Source: Epiperipatus broadwayi (Eukaryota; Onychophora; Udeonychophora; Euonychophora; Peripatidae). Taken from it: 64,000 nucleotides of DNA. The translations under genes were made by a program, and so were the position numbers. This document shows, piece by piece, positions 59,340-64,000 of this stretch (within the stretch, counting starts at the first letter, position 1; every line of letters starts with the position of its first letter). The stretch is taken from positions 1,426,001 to 1,490,000 of the forward strand of contig JAQFVV010012435.1 of the NCBI GenBank assembly GCA_028023455.1, in the 5' to 3' direction. The notes below the pieces were generated by a model. That model was not told the DNA's origin. It was given only the letters and a program-made list of their open reading frames with translations, and searched no databases.

Positions 59340-60633
59340 TGTAGTTTTTTTTCCTGATTATGTTAATAAATAGATTATTGTTTGCTTCTGCATTTTATGT
59401 GCATGTGGGTTTTTTAAAAATATATTCTTGATTATTTTTTGCTCGTATTTTAAAATATATCTTTGAATATTTTCTTTCATTCTGTTGGTTCATTAGAATT
59501 ACAAATCAGATCAATAATTGATATCAAAGATCAAAAACAGCCATATCAATTATTTATATAGTTAACTCTCATTATGAGCTTTGAATATTATTATTGACAG
59601 ACATTTTGAAGTATATATATATATTTTAATTGCTGAAAAGATCCGTTTTCACTTTTCATTATTGAGATTGAATCTGGAACTATTTCTAACCTGAAATCTT
59701 CTTAATATTCAATCAACTATCACTTAAATATGATATGTTACTGATTACTGAAATGTTTATGATTGGGTGCATTTAGATTCAGAATTTTACTTTAATATAA
59801 AGCTAGAGTATCTTTTATTATTAAAATAAGTATTTGTAATAATAAAATGATGAGTGTTAGTTCTAATGCAATTTAAAAATTCTAATGGGAGAAGCTGTTA
59901 AGCTATAAATGAGAGCATTAAAAAGCACAGAAAGGTTTTCTGCTTGGAAGTTTACATGGAGTTTCACATGAAGTTTGAGCCCTGAAAGTGACAAAGTGAG
60001 TTGAAGTCCATGGATCCTGAACTGTAGAGTCCTTTGTACATGTGCGGTACACCATGGAGGGAAAGAAAGCATTTAAACATATTTCCTCATTCTATCATTG
60101 TTGAAAATAAGGTATTACACATTACATAAAGTAATCAAATTCTGACATGTAAATGATGGCAATATTAGGCTCATATCACTCATCAGTCATGCCAATAGCC
60201 ACTGCTGAAAATAGACTTGCCTAAATGTTTTCATTCGTAGTTGCAGTTAACTCTATGGAGTTTTAAATGATTGTAAAAATTTGATAATTTTGTATTCAGT
60301 TATTGTTTCAAAATAAATCCTAAAGTTTTTCCTTGAGTTTTTAAAAATAAAATAATCTCAACTGATTATTATTTTTTTATTAAATTTTTAAAATGTATTT
60401 TGTTTAATGACCGTTCATTGGATTTTTTTTAGAAATCTGTATATTCCATCAATTGCTCTCACTAGTTATAATAAATACTCATCAGTGGTGATAATCTCTT
60501 TTTTTCTTAGCAACAAGAGATAACTATATTTTTTTATATATTCATATGCAATATTTTAATATTATGATTATAAAAATATAATGAACCTTAAAAGATATCA
60601 GATGTTTTGGAAGTGATTATTTAAAGGAGCATG
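59340..60633. other. No recognised feature
   Basis: AT-rich. Small frame at 59863-60072 without motif. Confidence 0.55.
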
Positions 60634-60834
60634 AAAAAGTATGGGTTCAAACCCCTTATATTGTACACATATTTATACATAATTAATTCTGGTGCTTGTA
60701 AGTGTTTATGTAATAGAACTAACTTCATTTGTTAAAAAAGTATGGGTTCAAACCCCTTATATTATACACATATTTATACATATTTAATTCTGGTGCTTGT
60801 AAGTGTTTATGTAATAGAACTAACTTCATTTGTT
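60634..60834. repeat. 101-bp tandem duplication
   Basis: Copies at 60634-60734 and 60735-60834, with AAAAAGTATGGGTTCAAACC, TTCTGGTGCTTGTAAGTG and GTAATAGAACTAACTTC in each, differ at about two positions. The GGGTTCAAACCCC string in each copy is B-box-like. Confidence 0.95.
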
Positions 60835-61961
60835 CTCTGCTGCCTAACTATTATATAGTCTACTAGATACCTTTGTTTGAACAGAGATATAGCTATGTTC
60901 TCTTATAGCAATTTTTCATTCCAAATAAAAGATTTGTGATAATCAATCTATTCTATTATGCAAAAAATGAGTAACATCAGACCATTTTAAGTATATATAG
61001 CATCAATACCAATTTTGGAACAAAATTTACTGTTTGCATCAACACACACACATTAAAATCTCCGAGAAAAAAAAAAGAATCAGTTAATGTCATTAATGTA
61101 ATAAAGAATAAAAGGGTTTTTCCTCTGGAATTTGTGAATCTGTATTTGGAGCATACGTTTTAATACCCATAACCTTTTATTAATACATCAAGAAAGTCCA
61201 GGAATAGAAGATATGTAATTAGATCTTACAAAAAAATCCAATACAATGCAACATATTTTCACTGATTGATTAATCCTTTCAAAAAAAGTATGGTTGCTAT
61301 TTTTCTGTTTTATTAAACTTATTATAGAGTGAATGACTATAAGGAGCTTAAAGTCTGGGTTCAAATCTCCTTTAATCAAAGCAGTTATATAATTGACTAT
61401 AAGATTAGCTAGCATAATCTCTAACTGTAATTTAAACAGAAGGTCATCAATCCAAGGCATATCATCCTTAAATCTTGACAGCTTCTTAGTTACATTCCAT
61501 GTACTTATATTTAAAACAAAACAAGAAACAAACTTCCTAACAGTATCTATCTTTTTAGTATTATCACTGTCTCCTGATTTACCACTCCTAGTGATATTAT
61601 GATTATTGCTTTAATGATTGATCTATCAGATATTAATAATATTATCAGATTATAAGAGGCCATCAATTTTAAATTTCAATTTTTAAAGTTTTTTCTGCTT
61701 TTGTGATAATCAAGAGATACTTAAAGAGGGTTAACTATACATATACATAATCTTTGCTAAGCTGAAACTCATGTCACATATATAGTTGCAGTAAAGAAAA
61801 GTCACAACTAAAGACTTCTCGTCTTCTAAACTTGTGCCCACCATTGCTTTTTTAATTCTCAAGGGTTTCTGTAAAAGATAATAACAATAATTATTATTTT
61901 ATTTATTGTTTGGATAATAGAAGTTTTTGAATATTAGACATTCGGATTAATGATATTCTAC
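60835..61961. other. Unassigned
   Basis: A B-box-like GGGTTCAAATCTCC at 61358-61371 hints at another SINE remnant. No coding motif in the frames near 61190-61600. Confidence 0.45.
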
Positions 61962-62484
61962 CTGTAAAGCCATGGTTTCCAACATGGAGCACATGCCCCA
62001 CTGGAGGGCAATTTGATTTTTAAGGGGACAATTTGAGAATGAATTAAGAAAAGTGAATTTTTGTTGGTATTAACTATGAATTTGAAAGCCTATTGTTCTT
62101 ATATCTTGTTATTTATAAATTAAGCTAAGAATGTTTTTTAAATTTCCCTCTTTCCATGCCATCTTCTTCTCAGTATTTTTTCTGTTCAGATAATCTTTAC
62201 TCTTTATCTCTCCATTATTACTTGGAGCGAGTTAAGTGACTTGGTACTCCATTGTATTTCAACTGCCCCTTAGTTCTTCATATTTTTCTCTTTCATGGAG
62301 GTCATGTTCTTTGGAAGCTTATTTAAACCAAGTTAATGACCTTTTAGGCCTCCTCTACATGAACAAGAGTTTACTTTTTGAATAATAAAAATTATATATC
62401 ATAGGTGGAGGGAGGGCATCAGGATTTTAGAGATACTTAGGTGAGACATGGCCAAGAAAGGTTGGGAACCATTGGAGTGTAAAG
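61962..62484. mobile_element. hAT-type non-autonomous element, about 507 bp
   Basis: The left end CCATGGTTTCCAACATGG (61970-61987) and right end GGTTGGGAACCATTGGA (62460-62476) are inverted and resemble hAT termini of the CAGTGGTTCCCAACC type. Flanking 8-mers CTGTAAAG (61962-61969) and GTGTAAAG (62477-62484) match at 7 of 8 positions. Inside the left end, GGGCAATTTGATTTTTAAGG then GGACAATTTGAGAAT is typical of such elements. No transposase frame. It is older and less symmetric than the element at 17.7 kb. Confidence 0.75.
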
Positions 62485-62794
62485 TATATATATATATATA
62501 TTTGTTTATAGCTGTGCTTACATACATGCATATGTGAATATACACAGGGCTATATTTATGTAAATATAGATATGTAAGTATAAAGAATGTACACATAAAT
62601 GTAATAAAGGAAAAAAAAATCGCAACATTATTATTATTAAGATATCTATTTTTAAAATTTTGTTTAATTCAATTTTTTTTTAATGCAATTTTTAAATCGG
62701 TGGTAAAGTTTGGATAATTTATACTAGTGCTTAATTTCAAAGTTTTTTCCTTTGACTTTAATAAAATTTTGTTGTATTCTTTTTAAAGAACATT
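62485..62794. other. No recognised feature
   Basis: AT-rich; TA repeat near 62485-62502. Confidence 0.5.
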
Positions 62795-63000
62795 ATAATG
62801 TAGTAGGAGTGTTTTCACTTGCCATTCACGTGATCTGAGTTCAAATACTGGTCAGATAAAACATTACATTTTTCAAGTTTCATTTAGATGGAGCTAACCC
62901 ATTTAATTATTTAATATTTTCTAATAATTAAATACTGATTTATTTTTAGCTAGAGAGTAAAATAGTGGCGAAAAAACACTCAAAGCAGACCTCCTCCTAA
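62795..63000 (+). mobile_element. Decayed tRNA-like SINE
   Basis: GTAGTAGGAGTGTTTTCACT, GCCATTCACGTGATCTGAGT and TTCAAATACTGG form a weak tRNA-like head; the body ends AGAGAGTAAAATAGTGGCGA, also seen near 13505 and 57124, showing a shared tail. Confidence 0.45.
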
Positions 63001-63967
63001 CTAGTAAGCCTGGCCAATCCTTCTTCTCTATTGTTCTTCTATTAGAGACACTTGGAGAGAATTTTGCCACCATACTAGTGATGTTTTATGGCTGCTTTAT
63101 CTTTTCCTGAATTGTATTTTATATTTCAGCATTAAAAATATGAAAAGTATTGAATCTTGATTAAACGCAAATGCTTGATTTTGATAAAATTTGTTTTGGT
63201 GGATTTATTTTAGATTTTTATTATATTTCAAACTTTAGAATTTTTCAAACGCATACTTCATGGAATTTTTTTTTAATATTAACTTTTTAAGTAAATGAAG
63301 TTTTACGTGTAGTTGAATTGAATTATGAAGTTATTACTTTTACAAACACTCTCTCAGCCTCAATCTAGTACTATATTGATTTTTTATTTAATTATTGGAT
63401 TACTGCACAGATGTCTGCCTATGGGAAAAATTGACTAGCTGTTCTAAACACACACACTTTATGATTATAAATAAATCAGTATGACAATAAAAAATAATTT
63501 AGCCATTTAATGTATTATTATAATTAATGTGAGAAGCCATTTCAATTGACCAAGTTGAGTTTTTTCAATTTGGTTGAGAACCTGATTCAGAAACCATTCA
63601 GTCTTGAGTTTATTACTTAATCAATAGGCTATATATTTTTAATTATCACTGTTTTTTTTTATTTTATTTCATATGATACGTGGTAGTAGTAATCTTATGG
63701 TAAACTACCCTGTAGGACATTTGGCTACCTGTCTAACAATCGATTATGGAATCTTCAGCTCTGAGCCACCACTCAAGAAGTGTGATAAATTACACAGAAC
63801 TTTTTGCACGATAATTCTAAATTAGTGATGAAAAGTCATTAAAATATATAGTTACTGACTTGATATCTGATCTATATAATGAATTTCGAGGCATTAGCTT
63901 TTATAGTCTAAAATTTTTAAAAGTATTTGTTGAATAAGTGCATTAGTTTCAGCTTTGAATCCAAATA
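63001..63967. other. No recognised feature
   Basis: AT-rich; no motif recognised. Confidence 0.5.
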
Positions 63968-64000
63968 CCCTCTGATGAAGGCAAAAGCCAGAAACCATCT
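63968..64000 (+). mobile_element. Possible foldback core at window edge
   Basis: CTCTGATGAAGGCAAAAGCC then AGAAAC matches the CTGATGA-stem-GAAAC core of the foldback family. The window ends here, so the rest cannot be judged. Confidence 0.5.

Overview
The window looks like an AT-rich (roughly 70% A+T by eye), gene-poor stretch of an invertebrate animal nuclear genome. No intact host gene, functional tRNA, rRNA or CRISPR array could be recognised. The content is interspersed repeats in many states of decay plus two copies of a splicing-factor gene fragment. The lineage cannot be fixed from sequence alone. RTE retrotransposons ending in TGA/ATG microsatellites, GIY-YIG Penelope-like remnants, tRNA-Gly-type SINEs and a SPIN/URR1-like hAT element are compatible with a mollusc such as a pulmonate snail, but this is inference.

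Layout. 1-8.8 kb: a SINE with a perfect 15-bp target duplication (2395-2522), an RTE tail, an inverted pair of PUF60-like exon fragments (4466-4796 and 5300-5714), then foldback elements including a perfect 60-bp tandem array (7112-7416). 9-22.5 kb: SINEs, antisense RTE tails, a 770-bp palindrome (11851-12622), a degenerate Penelope-like element (14270-15240) and a short hAT element with an 8-bp target duplication (17707-17899). 22.5-32.4 kb: small RTE fragments, a 118-bp MITE, two other LINE C-terminal tails, a tRNA-Gly(UCC)-like SINE and further palindromes. 32.9-35.5 kb: the longest LINE, a degenerate minus-strand RTE with endonuclease and reverse transcriptase remnants. 36.9-37.9 kb: a mariner-type transposase pseudogene directly abutting a foldback element. 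41.7-49 kb: a MITE, more foldback elements, an RTE fragment with an internal four-copy tandem array, an open 209-codon GIY-YIG reading frame (44920-45549) and the best-preserved RTE C-terminus (48425-49035). 49.9-64 kb: SINEs, a dispersed repeat, a third inverted-repeat element (57153-57645), a polyadenylated retrocopy with target duplications (58665-59339), a 101-bp tandem duplication and a second hAT element (61962-62484).

The main theme is one abundant palindromic (foldback) element family. It occurs at about nine places, in at least three subfamilies sharing a core that reads CTGATGA-N13-GAAAC followed by TAGTCTGGGGATA. Its terminal segment has been tandemly amplified at two separate loci. 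Autonomous machinery is represented only by broken copies: RTE, at least one further LINE type, Penelope, and mariner. The SINEs and retrocopy imply that LINE machinery has acted in trans in this genome.
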